Positions 27,127-35,062 of a stretch of DNA of 36,339 bases are shown here, piece by piece. The notes under the pieces were generated by a model. It made no database searches and was not told where the DNA came from. It saw only the letters and a program-made list of their open reading frames with translations. The position numbers and the translations under genes were made by a program. This DNA comes from Pseudonocardia sp. (GTDB taxonomy: Bacteria; Actinomycetota; Actinomycetes; Mycobacteriales; Pseudonocardiaceae): positions 1 through 36,339 of the forward strand of contig NZ_JAODNI010000099.1 in assembly GCF_025465255.1 (NCBI RefSeq), written 5' to 3'. Position 1 is the first letter of the stretch. The number at the start of each line of letters is the position of its first letter.

Positions 27127-27906
27127 GTGACCACCACCCTGCGGGAACCCGCCACGCACTGGGCCGGGCTCGGCGACGTCCCGTGGAGCTGGGGCCGTTC
27201 GATCGTCACGCTCGGGGTCTTCGACGGGATGCACCGCGGGCACCGGCGGCTCCTCGACCGCGCCGTCGAGCTGGGGGAGCGGCGCGGCCTGCCGGTCGTG
27301 CTCGTGACCTTCGACCCCCATCCCGCGACGGTCGCCGGCCCGGCGCGGGACACCTCCGCCCTCGCGACCGTCGAGCGCCGGGCCGAGCTGGCGCGCGAGC
27401 ACGGGGCGGACGCGGTGCTCGTCCTCCCGTTCGACGACGTGCCGGCCCGCACGTCGGCCGTCGAGTTCGCCCTCGACGTCCTGGTCCGGGCCCTGCGCGC
27501 CACGGACGTCGTGGTGGGCGAGGACTTCCGCTTCGGCCACCGCGGGGCCGGCGACGTGACGCTGCTGCGCCGGCTCGGCGCCCGGCACGGCTTCACCGCC
27601 CACGGCGTCGAGCTGCTGGCGGGGTGCTCGTCCACGCAGGTCCGCGCTCTCCTGTCCGCCGGGGACGTCGCGGGTGCGGCGCGCGTCCTGGGCCGTTTCC
27701 ACAGGTCGACCGGGGTTGTGCGGGTGGAACCTCGTTCTGGCGAGGTTTCCCGCGCACAGGGGGCCGTCCCCGGCGAGGGGCACTACCGGGTCCTGCTGGA
27801 CGGCGTCCGGGACGGCGTCGCCCGGGTCGACGCGGCCGGGCGGTTGTTCGTGGAGCCGGGTCCGGCGTCAGGAACCGTCACCGTCGATTACGTGGAGCGC
27901 ATGTGA
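27127..27906 (+). CDS. FAD synthetase-like protein without a normal riboflavin kinase domain
   Basis: This 259-residue protein has the N-terminal FMN adenylyltransferase domain of RibF (residues 25-195): TLGVFDGMHRGHRRLLDRAV with the nucleotidyl-transfer His residues, VVGEDFRFGHRGAGD and CSSTQVRALLSAGDVAGAAR. After VLGRFH (about residue 197) the expected riboflavin kinase domain with GFPTAN is absent. Instead about 60 residues follow, partly encoded by an imperfect palindrome (27718-27757). GTG at 27127 starts seven bases after catC, so it may ride on the operon and could supply FAD for GcoB, but this is inference. Activity with only the first domain is plausible for adenylyl transfer and impossible for riboflavin phosphorylation. 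Confidence 0.8.
   Translation: MTTTLREPATHWAGLGDVPWSWGRSIVTLGVFDGMHRGHRRLLDRAVELGERRGLPVVLVTFDPHPATVAGPARDTSALATVERRAELAREHGADAVLVLPFDDVPARTSAVEFALDVLVRALRATDVVVGEDFRFGHRGAGDVTLLRRLGARHGFTAHGVELLAGCSSTQVRALLSAGDVAGAARVLGRFHRSTGVVRVEPRSGEVSRAQGAVPGEGHYRVLLDGVRDGVARVDAAGRLFVEPGPASGTVTVDYVERM
27718..27757. repeat. Palindromic repeat within the FAD synthetase-like gene
   Basis: The 17-base left arm (27718-27734) and right arm (27741-27757) pair at 14 of 17 positions around TTCTGG. The right arm plus flank shares GTTTCCCGCGCACAGGG with the palindrome at 1959-1998. It is read through in frame within the coding region. Confidence 0.65.
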
Positions 27907-28355
27907 ACACACTGGAAGATCGTCTGCGTCGGCTCGAGGACCTGGAGGCCATCCGCGCCCTCGACGCCCGCTACACCCGGGTCCTGGACGCGAACGACTG
28001 GGACGGCCTGATGGACTGCTTCACCCCGGACGGGGAGTTCCACGGGTTGGACCACGCCAAGGGCCACGACGAGCTGCGGCCCTTCTTCGCCGGGCTCGCC
28101 GCGGGCGGCCTCACCGAGTTCTGGCACCACGTCTCGAACCTGGAGATCGACCTCGACGGGGACATCGCGCGGTCGAGCTCGCTGTTGTGGCAGCCGTGCG
28201 TGCAGAACGGCGAACCGTACGTCGCGGCGGGCCGGTACACGGACGTGGTGGTCCGGGACGGCGGGCGGTGGCGCTACCGCTCCCGCACGATCGACTTCTC
28301 CTACTTCGTCCCGCTCACCCAGGGCTGGACGCCCGGCGCGGCGACCCGCCCGTAG
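27903..28355 (+). CDS. SnoaL/NTF2-like protein
   Basis: This 150-residue protein has the SnoaL-like alpha+beta barrel pattern: LEDLEAIRALDARYTRVLDA, then DWDGLMDCFTPDGEFHG, FFAGLAAGGLTEFWHHVSNL and a C-terminal RWRYRSRTIDFSYFVPL. Such proteins act as small lyases, hydratases or isomerases, often in aromatic or polyketide degradation; the group around ring-hydroxylating dioxygenase small subunits is similar. GTG at 27903 overlaps the preceding stop (ATGTGA), so it is coupled to the FAD synthetase-like gene and may be the last member of the guaiacol operon. The substrate is unknown. Confidence 0.85.
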   Translation: MNTLEDRLRRLEDLEAIRALDARYTRVLDANDWDGLMDCFTPDGEFHGLDHAKGHDELRPFFAGLAAGGLTEFWHHVSNLEIDLDGDIARSSSLLWQPCVQNGEPYVAAGRYTDVVVRDGGRWRYRSRTIDFSYFVPLTQGWTPGAATRP

Positions 28356-28428
28356 GCGACCTGCGCGGCCGGACCTTCCCCCGTCGAATCCGGTCGCGCC
28401 GCGCACGGACGATCCGCACACTGCGCGG

Positions 28429-28850
28429 GTGGCCATCACGCTGCGCGAACTCGACGAGACCACGCTGCCGCTGCTCCTCCGCGCGGCGGTCGACGGCGCC
28501 GAGCCGGACGACGTCATGCCCCCGCTCGACGGGCCGTCCGGCTGGACGGAGCCGCGACGCGAGGCGTTCCGCGCGTTCCACCGGGCCCGCTCGATCGCCA
28601 CGCCGGCGCCGTCGAGCGCACCTGGGTGATCCTGTGCGACAGCGAGGTGGTCGGCGCCGGGCGGCTGGAACCGGTCCCCGACGGGGTCGAGATCGGGATC
28701 TGGCTGGGCCGGCGGGCCCGCGGCCGCGGCGTCGGGCGCGCTGCCGTCGATCTGCTGGTCGAGCAGGCCCGCACCGGCGGCTCGTCGCCTCGACGACCGC
28801 GGCCAACGGCGCCGCGGTCCGACTTTTGGACGCCCTGGGAGCCTCGCTGA
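28429..28850 (+). pseudogene. GNAT acetyltransferase broken by two frameshifts
   Basis: GTG 28429 begins ITLRELDETTLPLLLRAAVD, a GNAT N-terminus, and ends prematurely at 28629. The fold continues in a second frame from about 28605 with ERTWVILCDSEVVGAGRLEP and the acetyl-CoA loop GRRARGRGVGRAAVDLLVEQ. It then moves to a third frame near 28790 with LVASTTAANGAAVRLLDALG, the usual last helix. Two single-base-type shifts in one gene indicate decay. A short 10-base tandem repeat (CGACGCAGGA) follows at 28853-28875. The 28356-28428 gap shows no gene. Confidence 0.75.
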
Positions 28851-29073
28851 CCACGCAGGACGACGCAGGACGACGGTCTGTTGCCCCTCTGACGGCGGAC
28901 CCGTGGACCGAGCCGCCATCGGTCCGGCGAAGCCGGTCTCACCCGCTGCGGGTGATGCAGGTGGACGGGGATCCGGTGTACCGCTGACCGCGAACGGGTC
29001 ACCCGGGCCGGGGGTGGACAGCGGTCACAACCCGGCTGACTCCCCGGTTGTTCGCCGCGAGAAGGAGGCCGTC

Positions 29074-29931
29074 ATGGATGTGAGGCTGCGACCCGGCACA
29101 CCCGACGACGCAGAGACATGCGGGCAGATCTGTTGCGACGCCTTCACCTCCCTGGCCGAGCGGCACGGCTTCCCCTCGGACTTCCCTAGCCCTGAGGTGG
29201 CGGCCGGGGCGCTGTCGATGTTGTTCGGTCACCCGGGCTTCTATTCGGTCGTGGCCGAATCCGACGGCCGCGTCGTGGGCAGCAACTTCCTGGACGAACG
29301 CTCGCCTGTCGTGGGTGTCGGCCCGATCACCGTGGACCCGGCCGCCCAGGACAGCACGGTGGGCCGGGCCCTCATGCGCGACGTGATGCGGCGGGCCTCG
29401 GAGAAGGGCGCCCCGGGGATCCGGCTTCTTCAGGCCGCCTACCACAACCGTTCGCTCTCCCTGTACGCGAAGCTGGGTTTCCAGGTTCGTGACCTGGTCG
29501 CCTGCATGCAGGGACCTCCTCCGAAGGGGGAGATCGCCGGTCACGAGCCGCGACGCGCCGCGCCCGCCGACGTCGAGGCGTGCAACGCCGTCTGCCTCGA
29601 CGTGCACGGGCACGACCGTGCCGGCGAGGTCGCCGACAGCATGGCGCAGGGCACGGCACTCGTGGTCGAGCACGATGGCCGGGTCAGCGGCTATGCCACC
29701 GACCTGGGGTTCTTCGCCCATGCCGTCGGTGAGAGCAACGAGGACCTCAAGGCCCTGATCATGGCCGCCGAGGCGTTCTCCGGCCCCGGGGTCCTGGTCC
29801 CCACCACGAACGCCGACCTGTTCCGCTGGTGTCTGGACCAGGGCCTACGGGTCAACTATCTGATGAGCCTGATGACGATCGGTCTCTACGCCGAGCCCCG
29901 CGGGGCCTATCTCCCGAGCGTCCTCTACTGA
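29074..29931 (+). CDS. Tandem GNAT family acetyltransferase
   Basis: This 285-residue protein has two GNAT folds. The first, residues 1-145, reads VRLRPGTPDDAETCGQICCD, SNFLDERSPVVGVGPITVDP, the acetyl-CoA region DSTVGRALMRDVMRRASEKG and YHNRSLSLYAKLGFQVRD. The second, residues 160-285, is more degenerate (RRAAPADVEACNAVCLDVHG). ATG at 29074 has a strong AAGGAGG six bases upstream; longer in-frame starts are unsupported. The acceptor substrate is unknown. It is intact yet flanked by two dead genes, a broken GNAT before it and a truncated DIP1984 gene whose sequence stops right after it, which suggests it arrived by recombination. Confidence 0.85.
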   Translation: MDVRLRPGTPDDAETCGQICCDAFTSLAERHGFPSDFPSPEVAAGALSMLFGHPGFYSVVAESDGRVVGSNFLDERSPVVGVGPITVDPAAQDSTVGRALMRDVMRRASEKGAPGIRLLQAAYHNRSLSLYAKLGFQVRDLVACMQGPPPKGEIAGHEPRRAAPADVEACNAVCLDVHGHDRAGEVADSMAQGTALVVEHDGRVSGYATDLGFFAHAVGESNEDLKALIMAAEAFSGPGVLVPTTNADLFRWCLDQGLRVNYLMSLMTIGLYAEPRGAYLPSVLY

Positions 29932-29939
29932 ACGCGGGG

Positions 29940-30143
29940 TGCGTGGCCGCGTTGATGCGGTTGACGCGCCGGATCAGCGCCTCCAGCTCGTCGAGCACCT
30001 CGTCCGCCTCGGCGAGCAACGCGGCCGCGTCCTCCGCGGGCTCGGCCCTCCTGGTAGCGCGCGTTCCCGGTGATCCGCTCGCGCTGCTGCTCCAGCCGTC
30101 GCCGGGAGTCCGCGCGCAGCGCGAGCGCCTCCGCCAGCTTCAT
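29940..30143 (-). pseudogene. Frameshifted, truncated DIP1984 family protein
   Basis: ATG 30143 begins MKLAEALALRADSRRRLEQQ and then RERITGNARYQEG, the N-terminus of the DIP1984/septicolysin-like family (about 150 residues when whole). The frame then shifts and continues as EPAEDAAALLAEADEVLDEL and ALIRRVNRINAAT. Similarity ends at about 29943, immediately beyond the stop of the tandem-GNAT gene. The gene has thus lost its C-terminal half and carries a frameshift. The remaining bases up to 30219 hold nothing else I can see. Confidence 0.75.
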
Positions 30144-30219
30144 CCCGGTCACCCCCTTCAAGATCCTCGGTATGCCCAGCATGAGGGAGGGGCGGCGGAG
30201 CCGCGAGGCATTTCCCCCG

Positions 30220-31374
30220 TCAGGGATCGACGCAGACGAGACCCCACGGGACGTCGTCGACCCGGGTCATGACGAGCGTCGCGCGCCGCGAGCCGGAGAG
30301 CTTCAGCTTGCGGTGCACCGCGTCCACGTCCCCGGCGAGGCCCCGGCGCCGGATGTCGACGGAGCCGACGTCCAGGTCCCGCAACAGCGCCGGCAGCCTC
30401 TTCTGGTTCCACGGGCGCGTGTCGATCACCCGCAGGGTCCGGGCGAAGGGCGTCTCGACGAGCCGGTCCGTGCTCAGGAACGCGATCCGGTCGTCGATCT
30501 TCCAGGCGCCGATCCGGCGGGCGAGCTCCTCCACCGCGCCCGCCCGGGTGACGGCGGGGGAGGGGTCGAGCAGGTACTCGCCCGGTTCCCGCACGTCGAC
30601 GGCCTCCCCGTCCAGCGCGACGAGGGTGTGGCCGCCGGGCAGCAGCGTGGCTCGCCTACCGGCCGTCGCCAGGGCGGGGGACCAGGCCACCGCCTCCTTC
30701 AGGTCACGGTCGACGGCCACGAACTCCAGCTCCCAGCCCGCCGGCACCGCATCGTGGGGTAGGCCCGGGGCCGCCTTGATCCCGATGCGCTCGACGGGCA
30801 ATGCCGTGCACCAGTCGAGCGGGGGCTCGCTCTCCCCGGTCCGGAGCCGGCCGCGTCCGGTGCGCCGGGCCGGGTCCACGAAGACTGCGTCGGCGTCGGA
30901 GAGGGGGGCGTCCCGGACATCGGACAACAGCGTCGTCACGTTCGCGCCGACCCCGTAGACCTCCGCGTTCCGCCGGGCCATCCACAGGTGCACGGGATCG
31001 AGGTCCACGGCCAGGACCGGCCGGTCCGCGGCGAGGGCGACGAGGTCCCCGCCGATCCCGCAGCACAGCTCCACCAGGTTCGAGGCCCCGGCGAAGCGCG
31101 GAGCCCGATGCCGGGCGACGACCTCCGCGGACGCCTGCTCCCAGCCCGCCCGGGTGAGGAACATGTCCGCGGCCCGGTCGAACTTCGCGGCGGCCCGGTA
31201 CCGGAGCTCCTGCTGCCCCAGCGCGTCGACGACGAGCTGCGCGGGGTACCGCGTGCGGAGCTCGGTCCCGAGGCGCAGGGCCTCGGCCCCGGAGACGTCC
31301 CGCCCGCGCAGCTCGCGCAGGAGCGCCTGCCCCTCGGGGGTGAGCAGGGCGTCGTAGCGGTCGAGCTCGGTCAT
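30220..31374 (-). CDS. SAM-dependent methyltransferase with THUMP-like C-terminal domain
   Basis: This 384-residue protein has a class I methyltransferase domain with motif I VELCCGIGGDLVALA near residue 100, the acidic AVDLDPVHLWMARRNAEVYG, and DAVFVDPARR as the motif IV equivalent. The C-terminal half (about 300-384) is THUMP-like: IDTRPWNQKRLPALLRDLDV, SVDIRRRGLAGDVDAVHRKL and an LVMTRVDD ending. Together these match a widespread actinobacterial family presumed to modify RNA, target unknown. ATG at 31374 (MTELDRYDALLTPEG) is preferred; the frame is open 18 codons farther upstream. Confidence 0.88.
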   Translation of the reverse strand: MTELDRYDALLTPEGQALLRELRGRDVSGAEALRLGTELRTRYPAQLVVDALGQQELRYRAAAKFDRAADMFLTRAGWEQASAEVVARHRAPRFAGASNLVELCCGIGGDLVALAADRPVLAVDLDPVHLWMARRNAEVYGVGANVTTLLSDVRDAPLSDADAVFVDPARRTGRGRLRTGESEPPLDWCTALPVERIGIKAAPGLPHDAVPAGWELEFVAVDRDLKEAVAWSPALATAGRRATLLPGGHTLVALDGEAVDVREPGEYLLDPSPAVTRAGAVEELARRIGAWKIDDRIAFLSTDRLVETPFARTLRVIDTRPWNQKRLPALLRDLDVGSVDIRRRGLAGDVDAVHRKLKLSGSRRATLVMTRVDDVPWGLVCVDP

Positions 31375-31450
31375 GGCGCCCGCCATCATGCCGGGCGCGG
31401 CCCGGCGCGCCTCGACCGGCTGCGTCACCGCAGTCAGGAGGGGCGCAGCG

Positions 31451-32242
31451 CTACTCGGCCGGCGCCCGGTGCAGGGCCAGTAGCCCGTCCGCGGCGCCGG
31501 TCCGTTCCCACGTCCCGGAGTCGGCCGTCCAGGTCCGCCCGTCGAAGCCGACCCGGTCCAGGCCGAGCCGGCCGGAGTGCGCGACCAGCCAGCTCGCGAT
31601 CGCCCAGCCCCGGCCCGCGGGCTGCGGACCGCTGAGTTTCGCGGAACCGAGCTCGTGGGCGGCGAGCGAGGCGACGTCCTGACCGGGCACGGCGAGCGTG
31701 ATGTCCTGGCAGCGCAGCGCCGCCTGCTGCTCGCCGGTCAGGGCGGAGGCGGCGGCGCGGGCCTGGATCTCCCACTGCGCGTAGGCGGCGGGCGCCGCGG
31801 AGCGCTGGACGAGCTGCGCCGCCTCGGTGACGCTGACGTCCTGCCAGTTCGGCAGGGTGTGCAGCCTGGAGTAGAACGCCTGCGCGGCGTAGACGGGGTC
31901 GGTGACCTGCGCATAGGTTCCCCAGCCCTGGCTCGGGCGCTGCTGGAACAGGCCCGCGGAGTCCCGGTCCCCGCCGGGCAGGTTCTGCAGCCGGGACTCC
32001 TGCATCGCGGTCGCGATCGCCACGGTGACGGCGTGGTTCGGCATCCCCTCGGCGATCCCGACCGCCGCGATCGTCGCGGCGTTGTCCGTCTGCTCGAGGG
32101 TGAACGTGAGCTGCCGGCCCGTTCCCGCCTCGGTCACCACGCAGCCGGGGCTCGGTCTGCTGTTCGTCCACCACAGCACCCCGCCGACGACGAGCGCGAC
32201 GGCCGCCGCGAACGCCAGCACGCACCCCGCCGCCCGACCCAC
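31451..32242 (-). CDS. Exported or membrane-anchored lysozyme-like protein
   Basis: This 263-residue protein starts at GTG 32242 with a short basic N-terminus and one hydrophobic segment (AAGCVLAFAAAVALVVGGVL), so it should be anchored with its body outside. The body contains TAMQESRLQNLPGGDRDSAG, LFQQRPSQGWGTYAQVTDPV and FYSRLHTLPNWQDVSVTEAA. This Glu-containing pattern resembles lytic transglycosylase-like folds and occurs in many uncharacterised actinobacterial wall proteins. The catalytic role of the Glu in QESR is inferred. Only one Cys near the anchor and one later are seen. An upstream GTG at 32296 is possible but would add a poorly conserved leader. Confidence 0.78.
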   Translation of the reverse strand: MGRAAGCVLAFAAAVALVVGGVLWWTNSRPSPGCVVTEAGTGRQLTFTLEQTDNAATIAAVGIAEGMPNHAVTVAIATAMQESRLQNLPGGDRDSAGLFQQRPSQGWGTYAQVTDPVYAAQAFYSRLHTLPNWQDVSVTEAAQLVQRSAAPAAYAQWEIQARAAASALTGEQQAALRCQDITLAVPGQDVASLAAHELGSAKLSGPQPAGRGWAIASWLVAHSGRLGLDRVGFDGRTWTADSGTWERTGAADGLLALHRAPAE

Positions 32243-32290
32243 GGGTCCATCGTGCCCGACCGCCCCGAGCAGCTCGCCGGACGCCCGCCC

Positions 32291-32354
32291 GCGCACAGGT
32301 TCACGGGTCGGCGCACACGTTCCTACCTCTGCGTGAGCACGTGAACCTGCGCGT
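32291..32354. repeat. Interrupted inverted repeat between the lysozyme-like and VOC genes
   Basis: AGGTTCACG (32297-32305) and CGTGAACCT (32340-32348) are exact inverted copies with GC-rich, partly matching flanks (GCGCAC and GCGCGT). The loop of about 34 bases contains a related GCGCACACGTTC. It lies after the VOC stop and before the next minus-strand gene, so it may stop transcription. Confidence 0.4.
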
Positions 32355-32740
32355 CAGCGGGGGAGGTACTCGCTGAGCTCGATCAGGTTCCGGTCCGGGT
32401 CCCGGACGTAGACGCTGCGAATCGGTCCGGTCGCCCCCGTCCGCTCGACCGGACCCTCCTCGACCGGGACGCCGGCGTCGATGAGCTCGGACACGACGTC
32501 GTCGAGCGGGCCTTCGACGATCAGGCACAGGTCGGCCGAGCCGGGCAGGGGCGCCGCCGCGTGGGGGCGGGGCGACCTGCCGAGCTCGTGCAGGTTGATC
32601 TTGCTGGTCCCGAAGCGGAGAGCTCGCCGTCCGTCGCCGAACGTCTGCGCCTCCATGCCGAGGACGTCCCGGTAGAACGCGATGGTCGCGTCGAGGTCCG
32701 CGACGGTGAGGACGAGGTGGTCGAGCCGGTCGATCCGCAT
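32354..32740 (-). CDS. VOC (glyoxalase/bleomycin resistance) family protein
   Basis: This 128-residue protein has two beta-alpha-beta-beta-beta modules of the vicinal oxygen chelate fold: MRIDRLDHLVLTVADLDATI, FYRDVLGMEAQTFGDGRRAL, the metal-ligand-bearing KINLHELG and SADLCLIV, and a final RDPDRNLIELSEYL with the last Glu ligand. The expected His-His-Glu metal set can be traced at His8, His/Glu in INLHE and Glu in LIELSEY. ATG 32740 fits the family. A second in-frame ATG at 32776 is preceded by the same GAGACTCACG sequence. It diverges from the CoA-transferase gene. The substrate is unknown. Confidence 0.88.
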   Translation of the reverse strand: MRIDRLDHLVLTVADLDATIAFYRDVLGMEAQTFGDGRRALRFGTSKINLHELGRSPRPHAAAPLPGSADLCLIVEGPLDDVVSELIDAGVPVEEGPVERTGATGPIRSVYVRDPDRNLIELSEYLPR

Positions 32741-32803
32741 GCCGTGAGTCTCCCAGGCGCCACCATCGTTGCTCATATCGTGAGTCTCTGCCCATAATGT
32801 GAG
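32738..32803. promoter_or_regulatory. Three copies of CATNNYGTGAG in the VOC/CoA-transferase intergenic region
   Basis: CATGCCGTGAG (32738), CATATCGTGAG (32774) and CATAATGTGAG (32793) lie between divergent genes; the first two extend to a shared CGTGAGTCTC. The first two CATs are start codons of the VOC frame on the minus strand. The repeats may be binding sites for a regulator, for example the IclR protein encoded at 35.1-35.9 kb. Confidence 0.4.
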
Positions 32804-32920
32804 CCACGCGGGCCCGCTCGCGTGATGGCACCGGGGCCTGAAGGGGCAGACCACCCGTGGCACCGTGAAGGCCGCGATCCTGCCGCTCTCGCTGGTCGTC
32901 TGATGCACGAAGGAGACTCC

Positions 32921-34150
32921 ATGGCCACCGACCTCCCGCTGGACGGGGTGCGCGTCCTCGAGCTCGGGAACTACATCGCCGCACCGACGGCCGGCCGGCT
33001 CCTCGCGGACTTCGGCGCCGAGGTGATCAAGATCGAGCGGCCGCGCACCGGGGACGAGTTGCGGAACTGGCGCCTCTACGCCGGGGACACGTCGATGCTC
33101 TACCGCACGATCAACCGGAACAAGAAGTCCGTCGTGCTGGACATGCGCACGCCCGAGGGACGCGACGCCGTGCTGGCGCTGGTGGCGCGGTCCGACGTCG
33201 TCCTGGAGAACTTCCGGCCCGGCACGCTCGAGAAGTGGGGCCTCGGCCCCGAGGAGATGAACGCCGCCAACCCCGACCTGGTCCTCACCCGGATCTCGGC
33301 GTTCGGGCAGACCGGCCCGCTGTCCGAGCGGCCCGGGTTCGCCGCGGTCGCCGAGGCGATGGGCGGTCTCCGTGAGCTGGTCGGCGAGCCGGACCGGCAG
33401 CCCGTCCGGGTCGGCGTCTCGATCGGGGACTCGATCGCGGGGCTCTACGCGGCGTTCGGCGCGATGATGGCGCTGTTCCGCCGGGAGTCCCGGCGGGGCG
33501 AGCCGCGGCCGCCGCTCGCCTCGCGCACGATCGATGTCGCGCTCAACGAGGCGGTCCTGTCCATGATGGAGTCCCTCATCCCGGACCATCTCGCCTACGG
33601 GGTCAACCGGCAGCGGGTCGGCGGGCGGATGGAGGGCATCGCGCCCTCGAACGCCTACCCGTGCGGGGACGGCAGCAGCGTCGTCATCGCCGGCAACGGC
33701 GACGGCATCTACCTGCGGCTGATGGAGCTCATCGGCCGCCCGGACCTCGCGAAGGACGAGTCGTTGCTGGCGAACGCGGGGCGCTGGCTGCGCCGCGACG
33801 AGTTGGACGAGGCGATCGGAGCCTGGACGTCGTCGCTCCCGCGCGCGGAGGTGCTCGTCGCGCTGGAGGCCGCGAGCGTCCCCGCCGGACCGATCTACAC
33901 CGCCGCCGACATCGTCGCGGACGAGCAGTACAAGGCACGCAACATGATCCAGTACTTCGACGTCGACACCGGCGGCGCGGAGCCCGCGTCCGTCGGCTTC
34001 CCGGGGATCGTCCCGGTGGTCGGCGGGACCTCGCTCCCGGTCCGGACGCTCGGCCCGGACCTGGGGGAGCACAGCGCGGAGGTCCTCGGCGGACTGCTGG
34101 GCCTCACCGACGAGCAGGTGGCCGCGGCCACCGGAACGGACGAGTCATGA
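32921..34150 (+). CDS. Class III CoA-transferase (CaiB/BaiF family)
   Basis: This 409-residue enzyme moves CoA between carboxylic acids. Family marks are LDGVRVLELGNYIAAPTAGR at the start, LLADFGAEVIKIERPRTGDE, NRNKKSVVLDMRTPEGRD, VLENFRPGTLEKWGLG, and the catalytic-Asp region VSIGDSIAGLYAAFGAMMAL. ATG 32921 has AAGGAG (32910-32915) five bases upstream. The stop overlaps the next gene's ATG (ATGA), so it is coupled to the HMG-CoA-lyase-like enzyme. Together they would activate a branched hydroxy-acid to its CoA ester and cleave it; succinyl-CoA or acetyl-CoA as donor is inferred. A CaiB-type racemase is less likely. Confidence 0.92.
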   Translation: MATDLPLDGVRVLELGNYIAAPTAGRLLADFGAEVIKIERPRTGDELRNWRLYAGDTSMLYRTINRNKKSVVLDMRTPEGRDAVLALVARSDVVLENFRPGTLEKWGLGPEEMNAANPDLVLTRISAFGQTGPLSERPGFAAVAEAMGGLRELVGEPDRQPVRVGVSIGDSIAGLYAAFGAMMALFRRESRRGEPRPPLASRTIDVALNEAVLSMMESLIPDHLAYGVNRQRVGGRMEGIAPSNAYPCGDGSSVVIAGNGDGIYLRLMELIGRPDLAKDESLLANAGRWLRRDELDEAIGAWTSSLPRAEVLVALEAASVPAGPIYTAADIVADEQYKARNMIQYFDVDTGGAEPASVGFPGIVPVVGGTSLPVRTLGPDLGEHSAEVLGGLLGLTDEQVAAATGTDES

Positions 34151-35061
34151 CGGCGATCCTGCGCGACGTAACCCTGCGGGACGGCCTGCAGCTCACCGGG
34201 AAGACGCTGGACACCGACCGTAAGGTCGAGGTCGTCCGGACGTTGCTGCGGCTCGGCGTGCCGAGCCTGGAGATCGGCTCGCTCGCCCGGCCGGACCTCG
34301 TGCCGCCGCTCGCGAACACCCTCGACGTCGTCGCACGGCTCACGCCCGAGGAGCTCGAGAGCTGCTGGCTGTGGGTCGCCACGCCCCGGCACGTCGAGCG
34401 GGCGATGGCGGCGGGCGCGCGCAACGTCCAGTACTGCTTCTCGGTGTCCGACGCGCACAACAAGGCCAACATCGGCCGGGACACCGAGGCGAGCCTCGCC
34501 GCGATGCCGGCCGCCGTCGAGCACGCCCTGAACGCGGGCGGGCGGATCGAGCTGTGCCTCGCCACGTCGTTCACCTGCCCGTTCGACGGGCCGGTGGACC
34601 CGCAGCGGGTCGTCGACATCGCGAACGACCCCCGCACCGAGGGGGCCACGGACGTCGTCGTCTGCGACACGCTGGGCCAGGCTGCGCCGTCGGAGGTCAC
34701 GAGCCTGATCACCCGCGTGCGGCAGGAGACGCCGGAGCGACGGATCGTGTTCCACGGCCACGACACGTGGGGACAGGGCGTCGCGAACACCCTGGCGGCG
34801 ATCGAGGCGGGCGCGGACATGGTCGACGGCGCGCTCGGGGGCCTGGGTGGCTGCCCGTTCGCGCCCGGGGCCAGCGGCAACACCGCGAGCGAGGACCTGC
34901 TGTTCGCGATGCGCCCGGAGTGGCTGACGCCGTCCGTGCTGGGCGAGCTGGTCACGCTGACCGAGGGGCTGCTGGACGAGCTGGGCGAGCCCAACCGGTC
35001 CCGCGCGGCCCAGGGGGTGCGCTCGCGGGCCACGGCCTTCCCGTGGACGGTGCCGGCCTGA
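34147..35061 (+). CDS. Hydroxymethylglutaryl-CoA lyase-like enzyme
   Basis: This 304-residue DRE-TIM metallolyase cleaves 3-hydroxy-3-methylglutaryl-CoA or a close analogue into acetyl-CoA and a ketoacid. It shows LRDVTLRDGLQLTGKTLDTD with the metal-binding Asp, RNVQYCFSVSDAHNKANIGR, CLATSFTCPFDGPV, metal His residues in VFHGHDTWGQGVANTL, and the active-site Cys loop GGLGGCPFAPGASGNTASED. This set matches HMG-CoA lyase and its paralogues, not isopropylmalate synthase. It is translationally coupled to the CoA-transferase. Convergent on it is an IclR regulator. The substrate could be HMG, citramalate-type or another 3-hydroxy-3-methyl diacid; the sequence does not decide. Confidence 0.88.
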   Translation: MTAILRDVTLRDGLQLTGKTLDTDRKVEVVRTLLRLGVPSLEIGSLARPDLVPPLANTLDVVARLTPEELESCWLWVATPRHVERAMAAGARNVQYCFSVSDAHNKANIGRDTEASLAAMPAAVEHALNAGGRIELCLATSFTCPFDGPVDPQRVVDIANDPRTEGATDVVVCDTLGQAAPSEVTSLITRVRQETPERRIVFHGHDTWGQGVANTLAAIEAGADMVDGALGGLGGCPFAPGASGNTASEDLLFAMRPEWLTPSVLGELVTLTEGLLDELGEPNRSRAAQGVRSRATAFPWTVPA

Positions 35062-35062
35062 G

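Noticed and set aside
28853..28875. The 10-base tandem repeat CGACGCAGGA as a functional element
   Set aside because: It is two and a bit copies inside a pseudogene, most likely replication slippage.
28903..29073. An N-terminal extension of the tandem-GNAT protein
   Set aside because: It is low-complexity and lacks a ribosome site, while ATG 29074 follows AAGGAGG.
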